Assembly (NCBI RefSeq): GCF_016464375.1
Contig: NZ_JADDIU010000001.1
Coordinates: forward strand, 310,001 to 374,000
Direction: 5' to 3'
DNA from: Bacillus renqingensis
GTDB taxonomy: Bacteria > Bacillota > Bacilli > Bacillales > Cytobacillaceae
DNA length: 64,000 bases
A program made the position numbers and the translations under genes. Below are positions 1 through 8,016 of the stretch, piece after piece. Every line of letters begins with the position of its first letter. Positions within the stretch are counted from its first letter, which is position 1. Below the pieces are notes generated by a model. The model had not been told where the DNA came from, made no database searches, and worked only from the letters and a program-made list of their open reading frames with translations.

Positions 1-72
1 GAAGAAAATATTTTCCTCTATACCCTGTCTCTCAGGAAATAACGTCGCTAATTCCTTTAATGTCAAATACAT
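1..72 (-). CDS. Partial CDS, 5' end only, downstream of murE (MurF-like or other cell-wall gene)
   Basis: Only 24 codons are present before the window edge, beginning MYLTLKELATLFP. The ATG at 72 lies three bases after the murE stop, with a GAGGGGAGA ribosome binding site inside the murE tail, so the gene is co-translated with murE. The start resembles the N-terminal helix found in Mur ligases (compare [12 protein letters not shown] in the MurE here), which suggests a MurF-type ligase. It does not look like MraY, which follows murE in B. subtilis. Identity is inference from very little sequence. Confidence 0.45.
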   Translation of the reverse strand, partial: MYLTLKELATLFPERQGIEENIFF

Positions 73-74
73 TC

Positions 75-1535
75 TTATCTCCCCTCGATTGCTTCCCTGG
101 CTACAAGCCGGTCATCAAAGTCATATACAACATCGCCAACAATCTGATAGGTTTCATGGCCTTTTCCCGCAATTAACACAACATCACCGGCCTGCGCCTG
201 ATTAATCGCTTCATATATGGCCGCCTTACGATCTTCAATAACCAAATAATCTTTGCCCTGCACCCCTGCTTCCATCTCCTTCAATATACCAAAAGGATCT
301 TCACTTCTAGGATTATCAGAGGTGAAAATGGGATTGGTTGCATAGTGGCAAGCAATTTGTGCCATAATCGGACGCTTCGTTCGGTCCCTGTCCCCACCGC
401 AGCCGACAACGACAAATACCTTCTTCTTGGCAAAATGTTGAATCGTTTTTAATACATTTTCAAGACTGTCTGGCGTGTGGGCATAATCGACGATAACGGT
501 AAAATCCTGACCTGCATTTACGAGTTCGAATCTGCCTGCTACCCCCTTAACCGCTTCAATTGAAGCAATGGCTTCATGAATCGAGATTCCGGATACCATT
601 GCTGCTGATATCGCCGCCAATACATTATAAACGCTAAACTTCCCAAGCAGCTGCAGCTGAACTGAGTATTTTTCTTCTTCAATTACAATATCAAAATGGG
701 TTCCGGATGAAGACATTTGTATATTCACTGCCTGAATATCCGCCTTTTGATCGATTCCATATGTATATACATGTGCAGCAGTTGACCTTCTAAACATATC
801 TGAAGCTGGATCGTCTGCATTTAAAATTGCGAATTTCGGTTTATCCTGGTTGAAGGAATTGCCAAGCTGAGCAAACAATAAACTCTTTGCCCGTTTATAT
901 TCATCCATTGTTTTATGATAATCGAGGTGATCTTGGGTCAAATTGGTAAACACAGCGACATCAAAGTCACAGCCATGAACTCTTCCTAAATCCAAGGCAT
1001 GTGAAGATACCTCCATGACGGATGTCCTGACACCCTCTTGAATCATTTGCCAAAAGGTTTTTTGCAGTGTCAAGCTTTCCGGAGTTGTATTTTTTGTTTC
1101 CATTGTTTTATCTGCTATTTTTGTATACATCGTACCAATAAGACCTGTTTTTTCGCCGTGATCTGCGAATATTTTTTCAATGAGATGGCTTGTAGTTGTT
1201 TTTCCATTCGTTCCAGTAATGCCAATTAACCGCAGCTTCCTCGTTGGCTGTCCGTAGAAAGCATCTGCTAGTACTGCCATCGCCCTAGCCGTATCTTTCA
1301 CTCTTATGACCGGTACGTCAAGGTTCAGCGGCTTCTCCGCAAGTATTGCCGCAGCACCCCTTTTAACGGCTGATACCGCAAAATCATGACCATCGACCGT
1401 ATACCCCTTAATACAAATAAATAAGCTCCCTTTTTGCACCTTTCGATTATCGTTTTCAATCGAAGTAATTTCCGGATCTTCTCCTTTAAACGGAACTAAA
1501 GGATGCAAAAACGTAAGCAGCTGTTGCAGTTTCAT
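75..1535 (-). CDS. murE: UDP-N-acetylmuramoyl-tripeptide synthetase MurE (meso-diaminopimelate adding)
   Basis: Cytoplasmic ATP-dependent ligase that adds the third amino acid to UDP-MurNAc-L-Ala-D-Glu in peptidoglycan precursor synthesis. The 486 residues match the family length. The ATP-binding loop GTNGKTTT is at residues 108-115, and the C-terminal third carries DNPRSEDP. In known MurE enzymes the DNPR signature goes with meso-diaminopimelate rather than lysine, as expected for a Bacillus-type wall. It is downstream of spoVD in the same orientation, but 214 bp separate them and contain a repeat and a terminator-like hairpin, so its expression may be partly independent. Confidence 0.97.
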   Translation of the reverse strand: MKLQQLLTFLHPLVPFKGEDPEITSIENDNRKVQKGSLFICIKGYTVDGHDFAVSAVKRGAAAILAEKPLNLDVPVIRVKDTARAMAVLADAFYGQPTRKLRLIGITGTNGKTTTSHLIEKIFADHGEKTGLIGTMYTKIADKTMETKNTTPESLTLQKTFWQMIQEGVRTSVMEVSSHALDLGRVHGCDFDVAVFTNLTQDHLDYHKTMDEYKRAKSLLFAQLGNSFNQDKPKFAILNADDPASDMFRRSTAAHVYTYGIDQKADIQAVNIQMSSSGTHFDIVIEEEKYSVQLQLLGKFSVYNVLAAISAAMVSGISIHEAIASIEAVKGVAGRFELVNAGQDFTVIVDYAHTPDSLENVLKTIQHFAKKKVFVVVGCGGDRDRTKRPIMAQIACHYATNPIFTSDNPRSEDPFGILKEMEAGVQGKDYLVIEDRKAAIYEAINQAQAGDVVLIAGKGHETYQIVGDVVYDFDDRLVAREAIEGR

Positions 1536-1637
1536 TTATACCATATCCTCTCATGCATGCCTTTGTCAGAAGAATAACCATCTGACGAAAGTTCCACCTT
1601 ATTTTACATGAAAATAATCATTTTTGCTATGGTAATA

Positions 1638-1702
1638 AGAAAAGCGCAATGGCGGTGGAGCTGGACAATTCTTAAAGTCGAATGATATAAATTGTGGTCT
1701 AT
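1638..1702 (+). repeat. Interspersed repeat copy R1, internally deleted
   Basis: Contains TAAGAAAAGCGCAA directly joined to GGTGGAGCTGGACAATTCT and then an AATGATATAAA...GGTCTAT tail. These are the left end, right end and tail of the long copy at 39600-39848, with the core missing. It lies in the murE-spoVD spacer. Confidence 0.75.
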
Positions 1703-1741
1703 AAAAAAAGGGAGGCAAAATGAATCCTGCCTTCCCTTTTC
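1703..1741. terminator. Hairpin terminator after spoVD
   Basis: AAAAGGGAGGCA and its complement TGCCTTCCCTTTT flank a 10-base loop. The stem ends nine bases before the spoVD stop codon. In the spoVD sense it is followed by a run of T, so it can end spoVD transcription. Confidence 0.7.
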
Positions 1742-1749
1742 CCCATTCG

Positions 1750-3669
1750 TTAATCCCCTTTCCCAAAGTAAAGTCGAATTTTCGATCCTTCTTTTACTTT
1801 CGTTCCTGCTTCAGGGGATTGACTAACAACAATATCCCCTTCACCACTTGCATCAATAGTTAAATTAATGAGCTGCTCCTGAAGTTCTTTTTTCGACAAG
1901 CCGACAAAATCCGGCAGCTTTAGTAAAGGTTTGTCAGGATACTTTATCTTTTTATCGATTTGCTCCTTCCTAGGGCTTACCCCCATCGCAGTCAAACCGT
2001 CGTTCATAATTTGACCGACAATTGGGGCGCTGATCGTACCCCCGAATGCTCTTACACCTTTCGGATTGTCTACTGCTACATAAACAACAATTTGCGGGTC
2101 ATCTGCCGGGGCAAAGCCAATAAATGAGACAATAAATTCATTTTCTAAATATCTTCCACCCTTTGCTTTTTGGGCTGTTCCGGTTTTACCGCCGACCCGG
2201 TATGAATCGACAAACGCCTTGCCCCCGGTTCCTTGAGCCACAACACTCTCAAGGACGTGGCGAATTTCTTTGGAGGTTGTCTCAGAGATTACCTTTCTTT
2301 TTTTTACAGGAGAATTTCGCATAACAATCTCTTTTGTTACAGGATCGATTAACTCCTTAGCAATAAATGGCTGATACAAGGTACCGCCATTAACCGCTGC
2401 CGCCACGGCAGCCACCTGTTGAATCGGCGTTACTGAAACACCTTGTCCAAAAGCAGTCGTGGCCAATTCGACAGGACCAACCCGGTCCATATTAAACAAA
2501 ATCCCTGTTCCTTCACCTTGCAAATCAATTCCAGTTTTCTGTCCAAAACCAAAACCCTTAATATATTGAAACAATTTTTCTTTTCCAAGCCTTTCCCCTA
2601 ACTCAACAAACCCGGGGTTACAGGAATTTTGCACAACCTCTAAAAAGGTCTGATCACCGTGACCGCCCCTTTTCCAACATTTTAATCTGGCACCAGCCAC
2701 TTGAACAGAGCCTGGATCATGAAAATGTTCCTTTTCTAGGTTGACCTTCCCCTCTTCTAAGGCTGCAGCTAAAGTGATAATTTTAAAAGTCGAGCCCGGT
2801 TCATAGGTCATCCACACCGGAAGGTTCCGATTATATACTTCCTGCGATACACTTTGAAATTTTGCCGGGTCAAATGTTGGTCTACTTGACATCGCTAATA
2901 TTTCACCGCTGTTTGGATTCATCGCTATGGCGATAATTCCATCAGGATTATATTTCGCCTCCGCAATATCAAGTTCCCTTTCAACGATTGTTTGAATCTT
3001 CGAATCAATCGTTAACTTTAAATCTAGCCCTTTTGTTGGTTGCTCATAATCATCTGCCATATCATTCATACGTTCACCTTTAGCATTGGCGTAAAATTTG
3101 ACAGACCCTCGTTTCCCGCTGAGCTCTTTGTCATAATATTTTTCCAACCCCATCAGGCCCTGGTTGTCCACTCCGGTAAAACCAAGAACGTGAGAAAGAT
3201 AGCTTCCATGAGGATAATGCCGCTTCGAATCTTCACCAATATATACTCCTTCGAGACCAAGAGCTCTAATTTCTTTCGCCTTACTATGCGAAATCTTTCT
3301 TCCTTCTTTAATCCGAACGATTCTCTCATTTTGGGTAATCTCCCGATAAGCCTTTTCCTTTGACATATTAAGGGAGGAAGCAAGCTTTCGAGCCGTTTCC
3401 GCCGGATCCTTTATCTGCCTCGGCACGACCCAAACAGTAGGGGAACTAATATTGGTCGCTAATGGTTCCCCGTTGCGATCAATGATTTGTCCCCGTTCCG
3501 GTTCAAATGGTATATTACGGCTCCACGAATCTTTTGCTCTTGCGGTCAACATATCACCGAGATAAAACTGAACATAGCCCAACCGGACATCGATAACAAG
3601 GAAAATAAGAATTCCGACAATCAAAGCAATCAATAATCGCTTTCGGACAGTTACATTGGAAACACGCAT
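1750..3669 (-). CDS. spoVD: Stage V sporulation protein D, penicillin-binding protein (class B transpeptidase)
   Basis: Membrane-anchored D,D-transpeptidase needed for spore cortex peptidoglycan, made in the mother cell. One N-terminal membrane segment is followed by the PBP dimerisation domain (RGQIIDRNG), then the transpeptidase domain with STFK (about residue 293 from this start), SCN in VQNSCNPG, and KTGTAQ, then one C-terminal PASTA domain. I chose the start MRVSNVTV because it follows AAAGGAGGA and agrees with B. subtilis SpoVD as I recall it. An upstream in-frame ATG at 3702 overlaps a sigma-E-like -10 box and has no good ribosome binding site. It follows pbpB in the division cluster. 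Confidence 0.96.
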   Translation of the reverse strand: MRVSNVTVRKRLLIALIVGILIFLVIDVRLGYVQFYLGDMLTARAKDSWSRNIPFEPERGQIIDRNGEPLATNISSPTVWVVPRQIKDPAETARKLASSLNMSKEKAYREITQNERIVRIKEGRKISHSKAKEIRALGLEGVYIGEDSKRHYPHGSYLSHVLGFTGVDNQGLMGLEKYYDKELSGKRGSVKFYANAKGERMNDMADDYEQPTKGLDLKLTIDSKIQTIVERELDIAEAKYNPDGIIAIAMNPNSGEILAMSSRPTFDPAKFQSVSQEVYNRNLPVWMTYEPGSTFKIITLAAALEEGKVNLEKEHFHDPGSVQVAGARLKCWKRGGHGDQTFLEVVQNSCNPGFVELGERLGKEKLFQYIKGFGFGQKTGIDLQGEGTGILFNMDRVGPVELATTAFGQGVSVTPIQQVAAVAAAVNGGTLYQPFIAKELIDPVTKEIVMRNSPVKKRKVISETTSKEIRHVLESVVAQGTGGKAFVDSYRVGGKTGTAQKAKGGRYLENEFIVSFIGFAPADDPQIVVYVAVDNPKGVRAFGGTISAPIVGQIMNDGLTAMGVSPRKEQIDKKIKYPDKPLLKLPDFVGLSKKELQEQLINLTIDASGEGDIVVSQSPEAGTKVKEGSKIRLYFGKGD

Positions 3670-3701
3670 AAATGAACGATCCTCCTTTTTAGTATCGTTC
3701 A

Positions 3702-3730
3702 TTTATATGCTTGTACCCTTTTTTATAGAA
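3702..3730 (-). promoter_or_regulatory. Sigma-E-like promoter of spoVD
   Basis: On the minus strand TTCTATAA (3730-3723) is followed after 13 bases by CATATAAA (3709-3702). This resembles the mother-cell sigma-E pattern of an ATA-containing -35 and a CATACAAT-like -10. It lies just downstream of the pbpB terminator hairpin and about 35 bp before the preferred spoVD start, consistent with the known mother-cell expression of spoVD. Confidence 0.6.
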
Positions 3731-3738
3731 CGAAGAAA

Positions 3739-3761
3739 ATCCTGCTATCTGCCAGCAGGAT
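3739..3761 (-). terminator. Terminator or attenuator between pbpB and spoVD
   Basis: ATCCTGCT and AGCAGGAT form an 8-bp stem with a 7-base loop, followed on the minus strand by TTTCTTC. The weak T tract suggests partial termination, which would separate vegetative pbpB from sporulation-specific spoVD. Confidence 0.55.
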
Positions 3762-3767
3762 GAACGG

Positions 3768-6011
3768 TTAATCTTCGATTACAGCTTCGCTCTTTTTATT
3801 CTTATTTTCTTGATTATTTTGTTTAGCATTCGTTTCTTCCCCCCACTTTTGTTCAGGGGTTTTTAAATTTACGTTTAAGAAATCTCCCCGGGTCAGAAGC
3901 GTCCCAGGTTTAATATTTTGTCCAACAACATACCCTTTACCCTTTGTACTCAATTTCAAGCCTGTTAAATTAGCTACCTTCATCACATCTCTAAGGGACC
4001 AATTCGTCATATCCGGTGCCGTCAAGTCACCGTTTGTTTGAATAATGACCTTCTCACCTTCTAATACAGTCGTTCCTGACTTCGGAAGCTGTCCGGTCAC
4101 ATTTGTCCCCTTTCCAAGTACGACTGGGTCAAGACCTTCTGCCTTCAAGCTCTTTATCGCCTCATCAACTGACTTTCCTTTATAATTTGCCAACTTATTA
4201 TGTGCTGTCTTTTCAAGCTTGGATGGCTTAATGTTTAAATATTGTAAACTATTTTGCATCACAGGGTTAAAAACTGCCGATACGGGAATCGCACCTTGAC
4301 CTGCTTCCAAACCTGTTAGCTGCGGCTGTTGGACAGCTACATAGACAATTAATTTCGGATCGTCTTTTGGAGCCATTCCTAAAAATGAGAAAATATAATT
4401 ATTTGCCCCCGATAAATATCGGCCATTAGGTCCGGGGATATTAGCTGTTCCCGTTTTCCCGGTAACATGGTAGCCATCAATTTTATAGCGGCCGCCCGTT
4501 CCCTTTTTGGAGGTGACAACTGTTTCAAGATAATCACGAACCTTGCTGGCAGTTTCTGCAGAAATTGGAGTGGAAACTACTTCTGGTACGGTTTCCTCAA
4601 CTGTCTTCCCTGTATCATGATTCACAATCTTTTTGACAACATGCGGCTTTAGCATTTTACCGCCGTTAGCAATCGCTGTTGCGGCTTGGATTTGCTGAAT
4701 CGGTGTTATCGCTGTTCCTTGCCCGTAAGCCGTCGTAATTTTCTCAATCGGATAGGTAAATTGAATTTTCCCAGCTGTTTCATCCGGAAGTTCGATTCCC
4801 GTTGGTTTATCAAAGCCAAACTTCGTTAAATATTTCCTAAATGTATCAAAGCCTAACTTTTCCTTGGCGATTTTGGCAAATGCCACATTTGAAGAGCGCT
4901 GAACACCTTCAAGAAAGGTAATCGGGCCCCAGCCTGAACCGTTATGATCATGAATTGCCCGGTCTTTTTTCGTTACACGGTAGGAACCGGACATATAGGT
5001 TTCGTTTGGATTAAACACTTTTTCCTGAACGGCTGCAGCAAGAGTAAATATCTTCATCGTCGATCCTGGTTCATAGGAAGTTTCAATCGCTTCATTATGC
5101 CAGCTTTTATTTATTCCTTCCCTTGTTTTTGGATCAAATGTCGGGCGCTGTCCCATTGCTAATATATCCCCTGTCTTCGGGTCGGCAACAATCGCAATAA
5201 TTTTTTTCGGACGATATTCTTTCGCAACCTTATCTAAGGCATCTTCCATAAAGGCCTGAATCTTCTTATCGATAGTTAAATACACATCATTTCCGTTTCG
5301 TGCAGGGGTAACCTTTTGCTTCTTATCCGGCAGGATAAAGCCCCACACATCGCTTTCAAAATTGACCTTGCCATTTTTTCCGGTCAGCTGCTTATCGAAC
5401 GACTTTTCAATTCCCATTTTTGCAACGGTTTTATATTTCCCAGCCTTTTCAATTTGATCAACGTAACCCACTAAATGGGAAGCGAATACTCCATTAGGAT
5501 AGAAACGTTTCGAATCACGCTGGAAAACGATTCCCGGCAAATGGAGCTTTTCAATCTTCGCTTTTGTCTCGTAACTAATATCTTTTCCAGCCTTGCTGAA
5601 TTCAACTTGAAACATGTTGTGTTTAATCCCGTCAGCTAATCTACGGTAAATCTCCGTTTCATCCATATCAATAAACTTTGCCAGTTCCCTCGCTGTTTTT
5701 TCGGGGTCTTTCACATGCCTGGGTTTTTTCGGGTCCGTCGTCATCTTTTTACTTAAGATCGCAACTAATTTGTATGCTGATGTATCTTCTGCGACTATCT
5801 CACCATTTCGGTCAAGGATTTCACCTCTTGATGCTTGCAAAACATTTTCATGGCTATACTTCTGCTGTGCTTTTGCTGCAAGCGGCTGTCCCGCAGCTTC
5901 CCCGGTGATTTGAATCGAAAAATAACGAAAGAGTACTACAAAAAAGAGCAGACCGAATATGACAAACAATATCGCTGCTCCTACATTTATATATGGCTGT
6001 TTCTTGTTCAT
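3768..6011 (-). CDS. pbpB: Penicillin-binding protein 2B, septal transpeptidase
   Basis: Class B PBP that cross-links septal peptidoglycan with FtsW at the divisome. It has a short cytoplasmic tail, a membrane helix at about residues 10-30, a dimerisation domain with RGEILDRNG, and a transpeptidase domain with STMK (serine about 317), SSN in QRSSNVAF, and KTGTANIPG. Two PASTA repeats follow (about residues 600-715), then a hydrophilic tail rich in Lys, Asn and Glu. Its ATG overlaps the ftsL stop as TAATG, showing translational coupling. The 747-residue length fits Bacillus PBP2B. Confidence 0.97.
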   Translation of the reverse strand: MNKKQPYINVGAAILFVIFGLLFFVVLFRYFSIQITGEAAGQPLAAKAQQKYSHENVLQASRGEILDRNGEIVAEDTSAYKLVAILSKKMTTDPKKPRHVKDPEKTARELAKFIDMDETEIYRRLADGIKHNMFQVEFSKAGKDISYETKAKIEKLHLPGIVFQRDSKRFYPNGVFASHLVGYVDQIEKAGKYKTVAKMGIEKSFDKQLTGKNGKVNFESDVWGFILPDKKQKVTPARNGNDVYLTIDKKIQAFMEDALDKVAKEYRPKKIIAIVADPKTGDILAMGQRPTFDPKTREGINKSWHNEAIETSYEPGSTMKIFTLAAAVQEKVFNPNETYMSGSYRVTKKDRAIHDHNGSGWGPITFLEGVQRSSNVAFAKIAKEKLGFDTFRKYLTKFGFDKPTGIELPDETAGKIQFTYPIEKITTAYGQGTAITPIQQIQAATAIANGGKMLKPHVVKKIVNHDTGKTVEETVPEVVSTPISAETASKVRDYLETVVTSKKGTGGRYKIDGYHVTGKTGTANIPGPNGRYLSGANNYIFSFLGMAPKDDPKLIVYVAVQQPQLTGLEAGQGAIPVSAVFNPVMQNSLQYLNIKPSKLEKTAHNKLANYKGKSVDEAIKSLKAEGLDPVVLGKGTNVTGQLPKSGTTVLEGEKVIIQTNGDLTAPDMTNWSLRDVMKVANLTGLKLSTKGKGYVVGQNIKPGTLLTRGDFLNVNLKTPEQKWGEETNAKQNNQENKNKKSEAVIED

Positions 6012-6364
6012 TATTCAGGCACTACCTTGACGTTTTTATTGTTTAACTCGAGACCCATCTTTTTAGCCTCTTTATAAATTCGTTCATACTGGCTTAAATC
6101 CTTCACTTGGTCATGCAAATCATTATTTACCTTTTGCTGTTCATTAACCTTTGTCTCAACAGTTTGAATTTCTTTATTTATCTCAAATATTTTAGCTTGA
6201 TTGGAAATAAGGTGAACGGCACCAAAACAAACCATCCCGGCAAATGCCACTCCAATGATTTTTTCTCCTGGAGTCAGCCAGGATTTTTTTATTTTTAATG
6301 GTTTTTCTTCCTGAATTATTTGGTCTACCTGCTGTTGTCCGATTTTCCTGGCAAGATTACTCAC
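6011..6364 (-). CDS. ftsL: Cell division protein FtsL
   Basis: Small bitopic membrane protein of the divisome that partners with DivIC and PBP2B. The 117 residues comprise a basic cytoplasmic part (about 1-35), one membrane segment around GVAFAGMVCFGAVHLI, and an extracellular coiled coil rich in Glu, Gln and Val (EIQTVETKVNEQQK). Position between rsmH and pbpB is diagnostic, since the sequence itself is poorly conserved in the family. The stop overlaps the pbpB start. Confidence 0.93.
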   Translation of the reverse strand: MSNLARKIGQQQVDQIIQEEKPLKIKKSWLTPGEKIIGVAFAGMVCFGAVHLISNQAKIFEINKEIQTVETKVNEQQKVNNDLHDQVKDLSQYERIYKEAKKMGLELNNKNVKVVPE

Positions 6365-6408
6365 GCATTTCCCTCCGTTTTTTTATATTGAAATTTTTAT
6401 CATTCGTC

Positions 6409-6450
6409 TTTGAGAATTGTCCAGCTCCAGGGCGCTTGCGCTTTTCTTAT
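6409..6450 (-). repeat. Interspersed repeat copy R2, minimal form
   Basis: Read on the minus strand it is TAAGAAAAGCGCAAGCGCC running directly into CTGGAGCTGGACAATTCT. These are the two ends of the repeat with no core between them. The leading TAA is the stop codon of rsmH. Confidence 0.75.
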
Positions 6451-7379
6451 ATTTTTTCTCCAATTCGAAGCTTTGCTGACCTTGCACGATTGTTTTGTTC
6501 TAATTCTTCTTCTGATGGTAGTATAGGTTTCCGGGTGATTAATTTTAAAATAGGCTTGTACGCATCTGGAATAATTGGGAGCCCATGAGGCAATTCCGGA
6601 GTTGCGCTGGCATTTTTGAAGGTGGCTTTACAAATTCTATCCTCTAAGGAATGAAAAGTAATCACACAAATTCTTCCACCGGGTTTTAATAATTGAATGG
6701 CTTGGTTGAGAGACTGCTCAAAAACAGCTAATTCATCATTCACAGCAATTCTTACCGCTTGAAAAATTCGTTTTGCCGGATGACCGCCCTTCCTTCTCGC
6801 AGGCGCCGGAATCGCATCCTTAATCAACTCCACTAATTCACCAGTCGTTTCAATTGGTTTGATTGTTCTTGCAGCTTCTATCTTTCTGGCAATTTGCTTT
6901 GAGAACTTCTCCTCGCCATAGCGAAAAAAGATACGGACCATGTCTTCATATGACCAATGATTAATCACATCATAAGCAGAAAAAGGCGCATCTGTGTCCA
7001 TTCTCATATCCAGTGGTGCATCATGATGATAACTAAAACCTCTTTCAGGAGTGTCTAATTGTGGTGAGGACACCCCTAAGTCATACAAGACTCCGTCAAC
7101 CTTGAAAACCCCTCGGCTTTCAAGCTCCTCCTGCAAATGAAGAAAATTTCTTTTAATGATTTCAAATCGGTTGCCATAGGGAGATAGTTTTTCGCTGGCA
7201 TAGGCGATGGCTGATTCATCCTGATCAAACGCGAACAGTTTTCCGCCTGCTGAGAGTTTCGAAAGAATATGGGAGCTGTGTCCTGCCCCGCCTAATGTAC
7301 AATCGACATAAATTCCATCTGACTTAATATTTAAGCCGTTAACAGCTTCTTCTAATAACACAGTTGTATGTTCAAACAT
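6447..7379 (-). CDS. rsmH: 16S rRNA (cytosine-1402-N4)-methyltransferase RsmH (MraW)
   Basis: SAM-dependent methylase acting on C1402 in the 16S rRNA decoding centre. The [13 protein letters not shown] start, the SAM-binding [20 protein letters not shown], the long [15 protein letters not shown] segment, and the C-terminal ITFHSLEDR and [10 protein letters not shown] are family hallmarks. I chose the ATG at 7379 over the GTG at 7397 because it matches family N-termini and has GGTGG upstream. Its stop codon is the first triplet of repeat copy R2. It lies between mraZ and ftsL. Confidence 0.97.
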   Translation of the reverse strand: MFEHTTVLLEEAVNGLNIKSDGIYVDCTLGGAGHSSHILSKLSAGGKLFAFDQDESAIAYASEKLSPYGNRFEIIKRNFLHLQEELESRGVFKVDGVLYDLGVSSPQLDTPERGFSYHHDAPLDMRMDTDAPFSAYDVINHWSYEDMVRIFFRYGEEKFSKQIARKIEAARTIKPIETTGELVELIKDAIPAPARRKGGHPAKRIFQAVRIAVNDELAVFEQSLNQAIQLLKPGGRICVITFHSLEDRICKATFKNASATPELPHGLPIIPDAYKPILKLITRKPILPSEEELEQNNRARSAKLRIGEKI

Positions 7380-7424
7380 GTTCGTACCACCAATCACAGA
7401 AAATATATTCCTATAACTTTCCCA

Positions 7425-7856
7425 TCATATATCAAAGCCAATCATATTTTCTGCAATTTCAGCAAAAGAATCTTCAGACTGTGAAAAATATTCTTCCCAA
7501 ATCTGCTTGCTCCAAATTTCGATTCGATTGGAAACACCCAAAATCACACATTCCTTATCCAATTTTGCATATTGCAAAAGCGGTGCCGGAAGATTAATTC
7601 TTCCCTGTTTATCAAGTTCACTCTCTGTTGCCCCTGAAAAGAAGAATCGGGTAAAGGCGCGGGCATCTTTTTTTGTCAAAGGTAAAGCTTTTAACTTTTC
7701 TTCAATTTGCTTCCACTCTGATAATGGGTAACCAAACAAACACTGATCCAAACCTCTGGTGATGATAAACATTTCACCCAGATCATCACGAAATTTGGAG
7801 GGCACAATCAAACGGCCTTTATTATCAATGTTATGATGGTACTCACCCATGAACAT
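7425..7856 (-). CDS. mraZ: Transcriptional regulator MraZ
   Basis: DNA-binding protein of the AbrB/SpoVT fold that forms rings and represses its own mra/dcw operon. The sequence starts [11 protein letters not shown] and contains two repeats of the MraZ domain, with [11 protein letters not shown] and [12 protein letters not shown] as the repeated cores. [11 protein letters not shown] and the ending [14 protein letters not shown] are nearly invariant in Bacillus. An upstream GTG-type start at 7871 would add five residues not seen in relatives. It is the first gene of the cluster, and tandem TGGNN boxes lie just upstream. Confidence 0.97.
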   Translation of the reverse strand: MFMGEYHHNIDNKGRLIVPSKFRDDLGEMFIITRGLDQCLFGYPLSEWKQIEEKLKALPLTKKDARAFTRFFFSGATESELDKQGRINLPAPLLQYAKLDKECVILGVSNRIEIWSKQIWEEYFSQSEDSFAEIAENMIGFDI

Positions 7857-7886
7857 ACCCACTAGCCCCACTTTCTATTAAAAATG

Positions 7887-7915
7887 TACCACATTCCCCC
7901 ACTTTGCACCACCCA
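7887..7915 (-). promoter_or_regulatory. Putative MraZ operator (10-bp-spaced TGGNN repeats)
   Basis: On the minus strand TGGTG (7911-7907), TGGGG (7901-7897) and TGGTA (7891-7887) are spaced exactly 10 bp apart, and a further TGGGT overlaps the first. MraZ of E. coli is known to bind TGGGN direct repeats with 5-base spacers, so this arrangement fits autoregulation of the operon. Confidence 0.65.
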
Positions 7916-7973
7916 TTTTTAAACTATTCGCCCCTTTTTCTTTAAAATCCTCTTTTTTAGTTTTAAAATTTTT

Positions 7974-8016
7974 ACAAAAAAAAATAGAAAGAACTCCGTT
8001 TGTAGAGTTCTTTCTA
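7974..8016 (-). terminator. Terminator of bshC
   Basis: TAGAAAGAACTC and its complement form a long stem around the loop at 7997-8004, overlapping the bshC stop codon. It is followed on the minus strand by about nine T. It isolates the mraZ operon from upstream transcription. Confidence 0.85.
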
